The notes under the pieces: model-generated
What the model was told of the DNA's origin: nothing
The model's input: only the letters and a program-made list of their open reading frames with translations
Databases searched by the model: none
Assembly: GCA_011065065.1 (NCBI GenBank)
Contig: JAAKFL010000125.1
Location: 1-6,039 of the forward strand
Direction: 5' to 3'
DNA: 6,039 nt
Origin: Chlamydiota bacterium
GTDB lineage: Bacteria; Chlamydiota; Chlamydiia; Chlamydiales; SLFE01
Program-made: the position numbers and the translations under genes
Part shown: positions 6,037-6,039 of the stretch, one piece after another
Layout of the letters: each line of letters starts with the position of its first letter
Numbering within the stretch: the stretch's first letter is position 1

Positions 6037-6039
6037 TTT

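Overview
The window looks like a chromosomal segment of a chlamydia, probably one of the environmental (Parachlamydia/Simkania/Waddlia-like) lineages. Three observations support this: the ribosomal protein S4 reads like the cysteine-free chlamydial S4; the linked PAS histidine kinase and sigma54 activator match the chlamydial CtcB/CtcC pair; and the window carries an HKD phospholipase-D protein, a family common in chlamydiae. Base composition is moderately AT-rich, with very AT-rich spacers. The assignment comes from remembered family sequences, not from a search, and the genus cannot be fixed.

Layout: positions 1-111 hold the 3' end of a plus-strand gene, closed by a strong 16-bp hairpin. 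A small unrecognised minus-strand gene follows (160-387). A non-coding spacer of about 450 bases (388-839) contains a CTCTGTG/CACAGAG repeat-hairpin and a separate GGTCTGACC-type repeat. A 644-residue plus-strand protein (840-2774) has two HKD phospholipase-D motifs and an N-terminal paired hydrophobic segment resembling that of chlamydial inclusion-membrane (Inc) proteins. Convergent to it is a two-gene minus-strand operon: kinase (4166-5269) and sigma54-dependent response regulator (2818-4176), overlapping by 11 bases. Divergent from that operon is rpsD (5416-6036), complete just before the window ends.

Working together: the kinase is soluble and has a PAS domain. It should phosphorylate Asp54 of the regulator, whose AAA+ domain carries the GAFTGA loop that contacts sigma54. 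Unlike what I recall for C. trachomatis CtcC, this regulator keeps a Fis-type helix-turn-helix at its C terminus. The PLD gene is transcribed toward the operon and has its own AT-rich upstream region; nothing visible ties it to the two-component system. The 146-base divergent spacer between kinase and rpsD contains several complementary segments that could form alternative hairpins, one ending in a T run.

The points most worth a second look are the Inc-like PLD architecture, the retained DNA-binding domain of the CtcC-like regulator, the CTCTGTG repeat element and the switch-like rpsD leader. I did not find a wholly new multi-gene system.
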